This document shows, piece by piece, positions 1 to 8,096 of a stretch of DNA of 64,000 nucleotides. A program made the translations under genes and the position numbers. Source of the stretch: JABCPE02 sp963518955. GTDB lineage: Bacteria > Bacteroidota > Bacteroidia > Flavobacteriales > Weeksellaceae. The stretch spans positions 20,723 to 84,722 of the forward strand of contig CAUQKI010000007.1 of the NCBI GenBank assembly GCA_963518955.1, given 5' to 3'. The notes under the pieces are model-generated. The model ran no database searches and was not told where the DNA came from. It was given only the letters and a program-made list of their open reading frames with translations. The stretch's first letter is position 1, and the number at the start of each line of letters is the position of its first letter.

Positions 1-1081
1 CTACGCTCACTTCTTTCATTAGGGTTTTTAGGGTGTTTTGTCCCAAAGTATTGTTGGCAAGCCCCTGCACGATAATCGCTGAAGCCTGTACGCCGATGTT
101 TCCAGCGGTAGCCGCTATCAGCGGAACGAAAAACATCAAGGCAGGAACATGGCTCATTGCTTCTTCGTTTCCTTGTAGAACTCGTGAGCCTATCAGACCG
201 CCCACCATTCCGATGAACAGCCACGGAAGACGGGCTTTGGTGATGTTTAGAATGGTGTCCGTAGAGTCAATATCCGTAGCAATTCCTGATGCCAGCTGGT
301 AGTCTTTATCCGTTTCTTCTTTGATAAAGTCCATGACATCATCTATGGTAATTCTCCCGACTAATCTTCCCAAAGCATCTATTACAGGCACTTCAAAAAG
401 GTCATATTTCTGCATGTACCGCGCCACATCTTCGGCAGGTTCATTGTCCTGCACACATCTTATTTTGGAATTATACACATCCGAAACCTTGGAAGAAGTG
501 CTAGTGGTAAGCAGTTTTTTTAAACTGAGAGTGCCGAGGAGTTTGTCCTGTTCATCTACCACATAGATAGAATAGACTTCGTCCATATCTTCGGCTTGTT
601 TGCGCATTTCCCTTACTGCAGCGATGATGGACAGATTATGGTCTACTTTTACCAACTCAGTAGCCATGAGACTTCCTGCTACATGGTCGTCATAACGGAG
701 GAGTTCTACGATGCTCTGTGCTAGTTCATTGTCATCAATATGCTGGATGATTTCATTTTGCTGGTGTTCAGGAAGTTCAGCAATGATATCTGCTGCATCA
801 TCGGAATTTATCTCACCGATGATTTCTTCTGCTATTTCTTTGGTGGAGAAGTTTTTTAGGAATTCTTTTCGGTCTTCTTCATCGATGTACAAAAGCATTT
901 CCGCAGAAACATCATTGTCCATCAGTTCGTAGAGAAATACCCTTTGAGAATCATCTAAAATCCCAAACAAATTGGCAATATCCACCGCCTCCATCTCCGA
1001 AATGATTTCTGAAATGGCTTTTGCATTTTTCTCTTCAATGTACGAAAGCAGCGGCTGGTAGATGTTTTCTTCTTTTGGCAT
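1..1081 (-). CDS. mgtE: Magnesium transporter MgtE, C-terminus cut by window edge
   Basis: Mg2+ channel/transporter of the inner membrane. The gene starts at the ATG at 1079-1081 (MPKEENIYQPLL) and runs off the left edge, so about 360 residues are visible of the roughly 450 usual for the family. In order one sees the acidic helical N domain (about 1-125), a CBS pair (about 130-255, with PVIDALGRLVGRITIDDVMD) and the start of the membrane domain (LPWLFIGMVGGLIGSR, then FFVPLIAATAGNIGVQASAI). In the family the N and CBS domains sense cytosolic Mg2+ and gate the pore. It lies 3 bp downstream of rsmA on the same strand, so the two are probably co-transcribed. Confidence 0.93.
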   Translation of the reverse strand, partial: MPKEENIYQPLLSYIEEKNAKAISEIISEMEAVDIANLFGILDDSQRVFLYELMDNDVSAEMLLYIDEEDRKEFLKNFSTKEIAEEIIGEINSDDAADIIAELPEHQQNEIIQHIDDNELAQSIVELLRYDDHVAGSLMATELVKVDHNLSIIAAVREMRKQAEDMDEVYSIYVVDEQDKLLGTLSLKKLLTTSTSSKVSDVYNSKIRCVQDNEPAEDVARYMQKYDLFEVPVIDALGRLVGRITIDDVMDFIKEETDKDYQLASGIATDIDSTDTILNITKARLPWLFIGMVGGLIGSRVLQGNEEAMSHVPALMFFVPLIAATAGNIGVQASAIIVQGLANNTLGQNTLKTLMKEVSV

Positions 1082-1084
1082 GGG

Positions 1085-1861
1085 TTATTTTAGATTTTCT
1101 TTCCACTCATTGGTAAATGAGATGAAGTCTTGTACTGAAAGTTCTTCCGCCCGCAAATTTAAGAAATTATGACCAGAAAGTCCCTCAGGAATGTTTAAAA
1201 CTTTTAGTGCATTGCTGAGTTTTTTTCTTCTTTGATTAAAGCCGGCTTTTACGATATTTTTGAATAAAGTTTCGTTTCCTGCAAGTCCTTCTTTGGGATT
1301 TCTCAGCAATGAAATCACACCAGATTTCACCTTTGGTGGCGGATTGAAAACATTTTCATGAACCGTGAAAAGATATTTGACATCATAATAAGCCTGAACC
1401 ATTACGGATAAAATCCCATAATCTTTCGTTCTGGGAACGGCTGCTGTTCGTTCCGCTACTTCTTTTTGGAACATTCCTGCCATTTCTGGTATCTGCTGAT
1501 AGTTTTCTATAATGTGAAATAAAATCTGCGAAGAAATATTGTAAGGGAAATTCCCTATCACAGCCACCTGCTCATTTGGAAAGATTTTATAAAAATCCAC
1601 TTTCAGAAAATCTCCTACAAAATGGTTTTCTTTTAGCTGAGGATAATGCTCTTTTAGGTAGGCGATAGACTCTGTATCTATCTCCGCTACGAAGGTTTCG
1701 GTTTCTTTTTCTAAAAGATATTTGGTGAGAACTCCCATCCCAGGGCCTACTTCCAAGACTTTATCATATCCGCTGAATTGGAGGCTGTTTGCGATTTTTT
1801 TTGCGATATTTTCATCAGTTAGGAAATGCTGTCCGAGGTGTTTTTTAGCCTTTACACTCAT
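1085..1861 (-). CDS. rsmA: 16S rRNA dimethyladenosine transferase RsmA (KsgA)
   Basis: Dimethylates the two adjacent adenosines in the 3' terminal hairpin of 16S rRNA during 30S maturation, using S-adenosylmethionine. The 258-residue length is normal. The N-terminal KKHLGQHFL motif, the SAM-binding VLEVGPGMGVLTKYLL (about 35-50) and the catalytic NFPYNISS motif (about 104; usually NLPY) are all present, followed by the C-terminal helical domain with FNQRRKKLSNAL. A TAACTTTG -7 box at 1881-1888 faces it. mgtE follows after 3 bp. The product is cytoplasmic. Confidence 0.96.
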   Translation of the reverse strand: MSVKAKKHLGQHFLTDENIAKKIANSLQFSGYDKVLEVGPGMGVLTKYLLEKETETFVAEIDTESIAYLKEHYPQLKENHFVGDFLKVDFYKIFPNEQVAVIGNFPYNISSQILFHIIENYQQIPEMAGMFQKEVAERTAAVPRTKDYGILSVMVQAYYDVKYLFTVHENVFNPPPKVKSGVISLLRNPKEGLAGNETLFKNIVKAGFNQRRKKLSNALKVLNIPEGLSGHNFLNLRAEELSVQDFISFTNEWKENLK

Positions 1862-1880
1862 TAAATTCTAAATTTTTTGG

Positions 1881-1888
1881 CAAAGTTA
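1881..1888 (-). promoter_or_regulatory. -7 promoter box of rsmA
   Basis: Minus-strand TAACTTTG matches the Bacteroidota -7 consensus TAnnTTTG exactly and ends 20 bp upstream of the rsmA start. No TTG -33 element sits at the right distance, so only half of the promoter is recognisable. Confidence 0.55.
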
Positions 1889-1992
1889 AGGCTTTTTGAA
1901 ACAAAATTTATGATTTAATTAACATCAATTTTTTTCGTATTCCTACTTTGATTTAGCGAGATTTTTTCTATTTTAGCCGAAAAATTTATCAA

Positions 1993-2892
1993 ATGGCACA
2001 TTCAATAGATGATTTTAATAGAAGAAGGCTGCGTTCAAGTAATATTACTGTGGTTATCAGTATCTCATTGGTTCTTTTTTTGGTTGGACTTTTTGGGTTG
2101 ATTTTGATAAATGCACAGAAATATTCTGACTATATCAAGGAGCAGCTGGTTGTTGCAGTGTATTTTGATGAATATCTGGATCCTAAGGATTCCGCAAAAG
2201 CAGGTGAATATCAGCAGGAAACATACAAATTGATTTCTGAGCAAAAATATGTAAAAAAGACAAAATTCATTACCAAAGAAGAAGCAAAAATAATAGCTAA
2301 AAAACAGCTGGGAATAGATACAGAGGGACTTTTCGAAGAAAATATTTTCCCTCCATCGGTAGAAGTTACCCTAAAACCAGCTTATGTAGCTCCTGATACT
2401 ATTAATGCTGTGATGAAGCATTTACAAGGGATAAAAGGAGTAAGCGAGGTGAAAAATGACACCAAAATGACACAGGAAGTCTATTATAATTTGGATAGAA
2501 TTTTGCTGTGGATTATAGGATTTACCGTATTATTCTTGATAATAGCTATCGTGCTTATAAACAGTTCCATCCGCCTTAAAATTTTCTCTAAAAGATTCAT
2601 TATCAAGACAATGCAATTGGTAGGAGCAAGAAGAAGATTTATCTTAAAACCATTTATAAAAGAAGCAGTTATTTTAGGTTCTATAGGAGCGTTTATTGGT
2701 CTTGTTTTCCTTTTCTCAGCGTGGTATTATTTTACAAATCAGATTGGCTCTGAGTTTGTTCCAGATACTAATAAATTCATATGGTTGGTTTTAGGAGTGG
2801 TTTTAGTGGGGATTGCTATCACAGTGTTAAGCACTATTTTTGCAACATGGAGATTTTTGAAAACAAAAACAGACGATTTATATTATTCTTAA
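1993..2892 (+). CDS. ftsX: Cell division protein FtsX
   Basis: Permease-like subunit of the FtsEX complex, which in the family couples ATP hydrolysis by FtsE to activation of periplasmic peptidoglycan hydrolases at the septum. The 299-residue protein has the FtsX layout: a first membrane helix (about 20-42), a periplasmic domain (about 45-165) and three further helices (LLWIIGFTVLFLIIAIVLI, then two near the C-terminus). The cytoplasmic loop after the second helix carries TMQLVGARRRFILKPF, which is typical of FtsX. No ftsE lies next to it, as is common in Flavobacteriia. A possible promoter (TTG at 1948-1950, TATTTTAG at 1969-1976) precedes it. It heads an operon with the next three genes. 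Confidence 0.93.
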   Translation: MAHSIDDFNRRRLRSSNITVVISISLVLFLVGLFGLILINAQKYSDYIKEQLVVAVYFDEYLDPKDSAKAGEYQQETYKLISEQKYVKKTKFITKEEAKIIAKKQLGIDTEGLFEENIFPPSVEVTLKPAYVAPDTINAVMKHLQGIKGVSEVKNDTKMTQEVYYNLDRILLWIIGFTVLFLIIAIVLINSSIRLKIFSKRFIIKTMQLVGARRRFILKPFIKEAVILGSIGAFIGLVFLFSAWYYFTNQIGSEFVPDTNKFIWLVLGVVLVGIAITVLSTIFATWRFLKTKTDDLYYS

Positions 2893-2907
2893 AAGAGAAA
2901 TAGCATA

Positions 2908-3186
2908 ATGAAAACCAAAAATAAAAATACAGAAACATCTCCTACAGAAAATACATTTTATTTCAGTAAGAGTAATTTTAAATTGATGCTGATAGGTTTA
3001 GGACTTATCGCTTTTGGATTTGTCCTAATGATGGGCTATGGTGCGAATACCAAGCCAGATGGCTCTTTTGACCCAAACTACTGGAATGATGATATTTTTT
3101 CTGTGGTAAGAATCAGAATAGCGCCTTTATTGGTGATAGTTGGTTTTGTGGTGCAGGTGGTTGCTATACTAAAAAGAAATAAATAA
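2908..3186 (+). CDS. DUF3098 small membrane protein
   Basis: A 92-residue inner-membrane protein with two predicted helices (LMLIGLGLIAFGFVLMMGYG at about 28-47 and a C-terminal helix at about 70-88) separated by a short loop with FDPNYWNDDIFS. The family DUF3098 is typically found between ftsX and uppP in Bacteroidota, as here. Its molecular function is unknown to me; the context suggests a role in envelope growth or division. Its stop codon overlaps the uppP start by one base (TAATG), implying translational coupling. Confidence 0.85.
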   Translation: MKTKNKNTETSPTENTFYFSKSNFKLMLIGLGLIAFGFVLMMGYGANTKPDGSFDPNYWNDDIFSVVRIRIAPLLVIVGFVVQVVAILKRNK

Positions 3187-4007
3187 TGGACATAGTAAAA
3201 GCTATTATTGTTGCAATCGTAGAGGGGCTTACGGAGTATCTTCCGATTTCTTCTACGGCTCATATGGGATTTACAGCGGCTTTGCTCGGAATGGAAGAAA
3301 CTGAATATCTGAAGATGTTCCAAGTGTCCATTCAGTTTGGGGCAATTCTCTCTATTGTGGTTTTGTATTGGAAAAAGTTTTTTGACTTTTCTAATTTTAA
3401 TTTTTATATCAAACTGGCTTGTGCCGTTGTTCCAGCCTTGGTTTTAGGAAAATTATTTGACGATAAAATAGAAGCAGTACTTGGTAATCAGATCGTTATC
3501 TCTTGTGTTTTGGTTTTGGGAGGAGTGATTTTACTCTTTGTAGATAAATGGTTTGATAATAAGGAAAAGATTGATAATGAGAAAGATATATCTATCAAAA
3601 AAGCTGTGACTATTGGCTTTTGGCAGTGTTTAGCTATGATGCCTGGGACATCTCGTTCTGCAGCCTCTATCATTGGGGGTATGAGCCAAGGACTTAGCAG
3701 AAAGGCGTCAGCGGAGTTTTCTTTCTTTTTAGCTGTCCCTACGATGATGGCAGTTACGCTTTATTCTGTATTTATCAAGACTTGGGGAGAGGGAACGCCG
3801 AATGCTCAGAAGGGATATGAGATGATTTTGGCTTCTACAGAAAACATTATGGTTTTCATTATCGGAAACATCGTGGCTTTTATCGTAGCTATGATAGCAG
3901 TGAAAACTTTTATCAATGTTCTTGCAAAATATGGTTTTAAGTTTTGGGGCTGGTATAGAATTATTGTTGGAATAGTTTTATTGATTTATTTTTATTTAAA
4001 CAAGTAA
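3186..4007 (+). CDS. uppP: Undecaprenyl-diphosphatase UppP (BacA)
   Basis: Integral membrane phosphatase that converts undecaprenyl diphosphate to the monophosphate, recycling the lipid carrier for peptidoglycan and O-antigen synthesis; in the family overexpression gives bacitracin resistance. The 273 residues include both signature motifs: EGLTEYLPISSTAHM near residues 13-27 and PGTSRSAASIIGGM in the middle. There are about eight hydrophobic segments. The start overlaps the DUF3098 stop by one base and truB follows after 3 bp, so it is inside an operon. Confidence 0.96.
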   Translation: MDIVKAIIVAIVEGLTEYLPISSTAHMGFTAALLGMEETEYLKMFQVSIQFGAILSIVVLYWKKFFDFSNFNFYIKLACAVVPALVLGKLFDDKIEAVLGNQIVISCVLVLGGVILLFVDKWFDNKEKIDNEKDISIKKAVTIGFWQCLAMMPGTSRSAASIIGGMSQGLSRKASAEFSFFLAVPTMMAVTLYSVFIKTWGEGTPNAQKGYEMILASTENIMVFIIGNIVAFIVAMIAVKTFINVLAKYGFKFWGWYRIIVGIVLLIYFYLNK

Positions 4008-4010
4008 TAA

Positions 4011-4706
4011 ATGACTGCGGAGCAAATTCTTGAAGGTCAGGTTTTTCTGGTTGATAAGCCCTTGGATTGGACTTCGTTTCAGGCGGTCAATAAAATTAAA
4101 TTTAAACTAAAAAAAGAGTTTAAATTTAAGAAAATAAAAGTAGGGCATGCAGGAACCCTTGACCCTAAAGCTACGGGGCTTCTCGTGGTATGCACAGGCA
4201 GAGCAACCAAAAAAATATCCGAAATCCAAGATGCACCGAAAGAATACTGGACGGAAATAAAAATAGGTGTGCAGACAGAATCCTACGACACCGAAAAACC
4301 AGAAATTCTCCCTACGGATATCAGCCACATCACAGAAGATTTTGTGACAGAAGTTTTACAAAAATTTTTAGGAGAAATCACTCAGAAACCGCCTATTTTT
4401 TCAGCGATAAAGGTTGATGGTGAGAGGGCTTATGATTTGGCAAGGGCAGGGGTTTCCGTAGAGATGAAATCCAGAAAAACTACAATTCACTATATCAAAG
4501 ATATTCAGATAGAATTTCCGTATGTTCGTTTTTTAGTGGGCTGTTCCAAGGGGACTTATATTCGTTCTCTGGCTCATGATATTGGGCAGGAACTCGGCGT
4601 AGGCGCTTATCTTACTCACCTCAGAAGAACTAAAATAGGGGAATACAGCATAGAGGAGGCTTCTGGCAAATTTTTGAGTAATGAATTTTTATTTTCGGAA
4701 ATTTAG
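4011..4706 (+). CDS. truB: tRNA pseudouridine(55) synthase TruB
   Basis: Isomerises uridine 55 in the T loop of tRNAs. The 231-residue protein has the catalytic motif GHAGTLDPKATG with the nucleophilic aspartate at residue 51, the KPPIFSAIKVDGERAYDLAR substrate-binding segment and the C-terminal GTYIRSLAHDIG motif. It lacks a long C-terminal PUA domain, as in other short bacterial TruB forms. It is the last gene of the ftsX-DUF3098-uppP-truB operon, 3 bp after uppP; a new promoter box follows its stop codon. Confidence 0.95.
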   Translation: MTAEQILEGQVFLVDKPLDWTSFQAVNKIKFKLKKEFKFKKIKVGHAGTLDPKATGLLVVCTGRATKKISEIQDAPKEYWTEIKIGVQTESYDTEKPEILPTDISHITEDFVTEVLQKFLGEITQKPPIFSAIKVDGERAYDLARAGVSVEMKSRKTTIHYIKDIQIEFPYVRFLVGCSKGTYIRSLAHDIGQELGVGAYLTHLRRTKIGEYSIEEASGKFLSNEFLFSEI

Positions 4707-4708
4707 AT

Positions 4709-4716
4709 TATATTTG
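4709..4716 (+). promoter_or_regulatory. -7 promoter box for the 4733 gene
   Basis: TATATTTG, an exact TAnnTTTG match, just after truB and 16 bp upstream of the next start, implying a leader of about 10 nt. No -33 TTG is visible at the right spacing. Confidence 0.5.
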
Positions 4717-4732
4717 TGTCCGTTATCAAATA

Positions 4733-5092
4733 ATGATGATAAAAATAGCAAAACATATTAAAACTTTTTTGGCTTCGGTGCTGCTACTCATCTTTGTGAT
4801 GAATGTATCGGGCTTGTTTGTGCGGTTACATCATCAGGAAACTCATCAAAAAACAGAAAAAATAGCAGAATGTAGCGATAAAGTCTGCTATCACAAAGCT
4901 CATTTACAGACCAAAAGCGACTGTGACTGTGGGTTTTTATGCACATTGAATTATTTCTATATTCTTCCAGAAAAACCACTCACAGAGATTCATGTAAATG
5001 AATATTTCTCATATTTTTCATCGTATAAAATTTTCGTATCAGAGAGGATAATTCTTCTGTGGCAGTCCCGCGCTCCTCCTGTACTTTCTTAG
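4733..5092 (+). CDS. Cys/His-rich small membrane protein of unknown function
   Basis: I do not recognise a named family. The 119-residue protein has one N-terminal hydrophobic segment (about 11-30, signal anchor or signal peptide), followed by a short segment crowded with possible metal ligands: H33, H34, H38, C47, C52, H54, H57, C64, C66 and C70. It ends in RAPP plus four residues; small proteins with this ending are, as far as I recall, often found beside TonB-dependent receptors in Flavobacteriia. A second in-frame ATG follows the first immediately. It lies upstream of the receptor gene on the same strand, 144 bp away. A role in metal handling is inferred only from composition and context. 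Confidence 0.6.
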   Translation: MMIKIAKHIKTFLASVLLLIFVMNVSGLFVRLHHQETHQKTEKIAECSDKVCYHKAHLQTKSDCDCGFLCTLNYFYILPEKPLTEIHVNEYFSYFSSYKIFVSERIILLWQSRAPPVLS

Positions 5093-5136
5093 TTTTTATT
5101 GAATGTTTATTGATTTGATGAAAGTCAATATTGTAG

Positions 5137-5156
5137 TTGATTTTACTTAAAATCAA
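5137..5156. promoter_or_regulatory. Perfect dyad upstream of the TonB receptor, possible operator
   Basis: Two 9-base arms, TTGATTTTA and TAAAATCAA, are separated by only two bases. The loop is too small for a good RNA hairpin, which fits a protein-binding dyad better. It sits 80 bp upstream of the receptor start, the only gap in the locus larger than 50 bp. The regulator is unknown. Confidence 0.3.
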
Positions 5157-5236
5157 AGCATTCCCTTTTTCAAGCAAAAAACATTTTCGGTTTTAAAAAA
5201 AATCATCCATTTCATTTTTGTATTAAATCATTTTAT

Positions 5237-7291
5237 ATGACTCAAAAATTGGTATTTGGGATTATTTTCTGTGGATTTCATATGCTTTTTTCACAGGAGA
5301 TAAAGCTCAAAAACATTGACACGCTTACAATTGTAAATAAAAACATATCGGCTGATAATCTTGTAAAATTTTCTAAAGAAAATCTTTCAGAAAATATAGG
5401 TCAAAATCTTTCAGAAGTACTGTCCAAAGCGGCAGGGATTACCCTTCGGCAGGCTGGTGCTACAGTCGCAAAACCTGTGATAGAGGGCTTAGGAAACACG
5501 AGGATTTTAATCCTAAATAACGGCGTAAAACTGGAAAGCCAAGACTGGTCTGATGACCACGCACCAGAAATCGGTATGGGTATTCCGCAGAATATCAGTA
5601 TAATAAAAGGCGCTCAGAGTGTGAGATATGGCGCTGGGGCGCTTGGTGGAGTGGTTCTGCTTTCTTCTAAAAACCTTAATTATAGTGATAAATTAGCAGG
5701 TGCAGTGATGCTATCTGGAAATTCTAATTCAGGGAAAGTCTCTGGTGGCGGCTATCTTGAAGGAGCGCTGGGAAAAAACTGGGCATGGAGAGCGCAGGTA
5801 AATGCGCAGTATGCAGGAGATTATAAAACTCAAAATTATTATGTCAATAATACAGGAATTCGGGAACTGAATTATTCTGCAGAGCTGGAATACCGCAAGA
5901 ATGAATTTAAGTCTAATTTGTATTTTAGTGTATATAACTCAGAATTAGGGATTTTCTATGGTGCGGCTTCCAGCAATATAGATGATTTTGAGAGCAGGCT
6001 GAAACTTGGCAGACCTATTACTACATATGGTTTTTCCTACGATATTACAGCTCCAAAGCATAATGTGGCTCATTATTTCCTGAAAAGTGAAACGGAATTT
6101 AGACTTAGTCCGAATAATCATTTTGATTTGGTTTATGCTTATCAAAATAATCACCGAAAAGAGTTTGATGTTAGAAGGTTAGACAGGACTACAATTCCTA
6201 CACAGGATACCAAACTTGATTCTCATTTTGTGGAAACGATTTGGAAAAATACGCATTTTAGAGGATTGGAAACTCAGTTTGGGGCAAGTTATTCGAGGAA
6301 AGAAAATTTCAATGTACCAGGAACAGGCGTAGTTCCTACGATTCCGAATTTTGTTTTGAATAATTATGCAGGATTTTTCATCTCCGAATTTAAAAGAGGA
6401 AAATGGCTGGCAGAGCTGGGAGGGCGTTTTGATTTTAGAACAATAAATTCTCTTGGTTACGATATGTTTGGTGAGCTCTATGGAGGAAAGAGAGATTTTT
6501 CAAGTTTTTCGTACAGCGGGGGAGTTTATTATCAGATTACTGACCATCTGGAATATGTGGCTCATGCGGGGTATGCGTGGCGAGCGCCAGAGCCTTATGA
6601 GTTGTATATCAATGGAAAACAGCACGGAATTCCCATCTATTATATAGGTGATAAAAATCTAAACGCAGAAAAAGGGCTGAAAATAGTCAATAAATTGTCA
6701 TACAAAAAAAATAGATTTTTTGCGGAATTGTCTGCATTTGTACAGCCGATTAATAATTTTATTTACAGCATTCCTATGCATCAGTATAGGGAGTTGTTTT
6801 CTGGGCCGGCAGCACTATTTAAGTTTGTGCAGAGTGATGCTCTTTTTCGTGGGGGAGATTTGGCAGTGGGAATTCCCATTTCTAAAAATTTAGAATACCA
6901 TTCCAATCTTTCTTTGGTCTATGCGGATGACCAGCATACCAAGGCGTATCTGCCACAAATACCGCCATTACAGCTTTCGCAGAGTTTAAAATGGAATATT
7001 CCGACTTCTGTTTTCAAGAATTTTTATGCAAAAGTGGAACACCAGTATTTCGCTAAGCAGAGAAGGTTTAATCCTGATTTTGACCTCGTGGCGGATTCTC
7101 CTGATGCCTACCATTTATTGGGGCTAAAAATAGGAGCAGAGCTGGAATACAGCAATAAGAAAAGTGTAAAATTCTTTTTGGGCGTGGAAAATCTTACCAA
7201 TGCACTTTATAAAAATTATACCGATAGATTGAGGTATTTTATTCATGGGAAAGGGATTGATATTCAGTTCAAAACACAGTTTAATTTTTAA
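5237..7291 (+). CDS. TonB-dependent outer-membrane receptor, probably for heme or a metal
   Basis: 684 residues. An N-terminal signal peptide (MTQKLVFGIIFCGFHMLFSQ) is followed by a plug domain (about 40-155, with EVLSKAAGITLRQAGA and SVRYGAGALGGVV) and a 22-strand type barrel ending in the aromatic FKTQFNF. There is no N-terminal carboxypeptidase-like extension and no SusD partner, so a polysaccharide system is unlikely. In the barrel WRAPEPYELY (from 448) and DKNLNAEK (about 473-480) resemble the FRAP and NPNL boxes of heme receptors and of the zinc/heme receptor ZnuD, with His463 between them. The plug has DDHAPE. The flanking His-rich proteins support metal or heme uptake, but the substrate is inference. 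Two lipoprotein genes follow on the same strand. Confidence 0.85.
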   Translation: MTQKLVFGIIFCGFHMLFSQEIKLKNIDTLTIVNKNISADNLVKFSKENLSENIGQNLSEVLSKAAGITLRQAGATVAKPVIEGLGNTRILILNNGVKLESQDWSDDHAPEIGMGIPQNISIIKGAQSVRYGAGALGGVVLLSSKNLNYSDKLAGAVMLSGNSNSGKVSGGGYLEGALGKNWAWRAQVNAQYAGDYKTQNYYVNNTGIRELNYSAELEYRKNEFKSNLYFSVYNSELGIFYGAASSNIDDFESRLKLGRPITTYGFSYDITAPKHNVAHYFLKSETEFRLSPNNHFDLVYAYQNNHRKEFDVRRLDRTTIPTQDTKLDSHFVETIWKNTHFRGLETQFGASYSRKENFNVPGTGVVPTIPNFVLNNYAGFFISEFKRGKWLAELGGRFDFRTINSLGYDMFGELYGGKRDFSSFSYSGGVYYQITDHLEYVAHAGYAWRAPEPYELYINGKQHGIPIYYIGDKNLNAEKGLKIVNKLSYKKNRFFAELSAFVQPINNFIYSIPMHQYRELFSGPAALFKFVQSDALFRGGDLAVGIPISKNLEYHSNLSLVYADDQHTKAYLPQIPPLQLSQSLKWNIPTSVFKNFYAKVEHQYFAKQRRFNPDFDLVADSPDAYHLLGLKIGAELEYSNKKSVKFFLGVENLTNALYKNYTDRLRYFIHGKGIDIQFKTQFNF

Positions 7292-7321
7292 TAATCATTA
7301 ATTTTAATAAATTTTAACATT

Positions 7322-8050
7322 ATGAAAAATAAGTTTTCACTAAACAAAATTTTGACAGTGCTAATGCTGTTTTTAGCGGTTTTCAGTATTTCTTCTTGTA
7401 GCAGAGATGGCGACAGCCCTCAGGCGCCAACGGACGAAACTAAAGACAGAGGACACGAAATGCCTGATAGAGTGGAGTTTATATTTAAAAATACAGCGAC
7501 CTCACAGGAGCAAAGAAGAACGGCGCTGCTGACCCAAGATGGATTGAAATTTGACAATACAGAAGCCGTAGAATGGAAAGAAGGAAACAGCTATCTCCTT
7601 GAAATAGTGTATTATAACAATGGTAGAAGGCTTAATAGTGAATTCGTTTCACAAGAAATGGCGCCTATCCATCAGCATTTCTTTCAACTGAATAAAAATG
7701 GAGAGCTTGTAGAGGAAGCAGAAATGGATAAATTGGTAAGCTATGAATATCAGGATACAGACCCTGAAAATGGAGTTTTTGGAGAGAGTGGAGTGAGCCT
7801 TCGCCGCCGCTCGTGGGATACGCAGAACCCTATGGAGGTAGACCCTATTGGGCTGAAAGGTGTTTTTACGATAAAAACAACTGGTTTGGGAACTCAGAGT
7901 TTTGATTTAAGGGTAAGATTAGCTCATTTCTTGGTTAAAAATAAATTAGAGCCTAAGACAGGAAGAGCCAGAAAATACAATGCGTTGCATTATAGCGGTT
8001 CATTTGTTTTAGACACAGATATGAAAGTCCCAGTGAAAATAGTTCAATAA
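7322..8050 (+). CDS. Lipoprotein of the TonB-receptor locus (paralogue 1)
   Basis: A 242-residue lipoprotein with signal peptide and lipobox ending at Cys26 (SISSC). The residues after the cysteine (SRDGDS) are acidic, compatible with surface exposure in Bacteroidota but not proof of it. I do not recognise a named family. It is homologous to the next gene: both contain YYN..GRRLNS or a variant of it, QHFF, a Y.Y.DT.PEN segment, IGLKG.F..K and FDLR...A.F in the same order. His residues cluster around HQHFF. It starts 30 bp after the receptor stop, so is likely co-expressed. A surface substrate-binding partner of the receptor is plausible, by inference. Confidence 0.72.
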   Translation: MKNKFSLNKILTVLMLFLAVFSISSCSRDGDSPQAPTDETKDRGHEMPDRVEFIFKNTATSQEQRRTALLTQDGLKFDNTEAVEWKEGNSYLLEIVYYNNGRRLNSEFVSQEMAPIHQHFFQLNKNGELVEEAEMDKLVSYEYQDTDPENGVFGESGVSLRRRSWDTQNPMEVDPIGLKGVFTIKTTGLGTQSFDLRVRLAHFLVKNKLEPKTGRARKYNALHYSGSFVLDTDMKVPVKIVQ

Positions 8051-8096
8051 TATTTTAGAATAATTTAATAAAGTAAACAAATAAAAATTTAATAAT

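Noticed and set aside
33..932. Three plus-strand open frames opposite mgtE
   Set aside because: The minus strand reads MgtE continuously across all of them.
4720..4745. Fur-box-like TTATCAAATAATGATGATAA at the start of the 4733 gene
   Set aside because: The symmetry is imperfect and it overlaps the start codons; not strong enough to call an operator.
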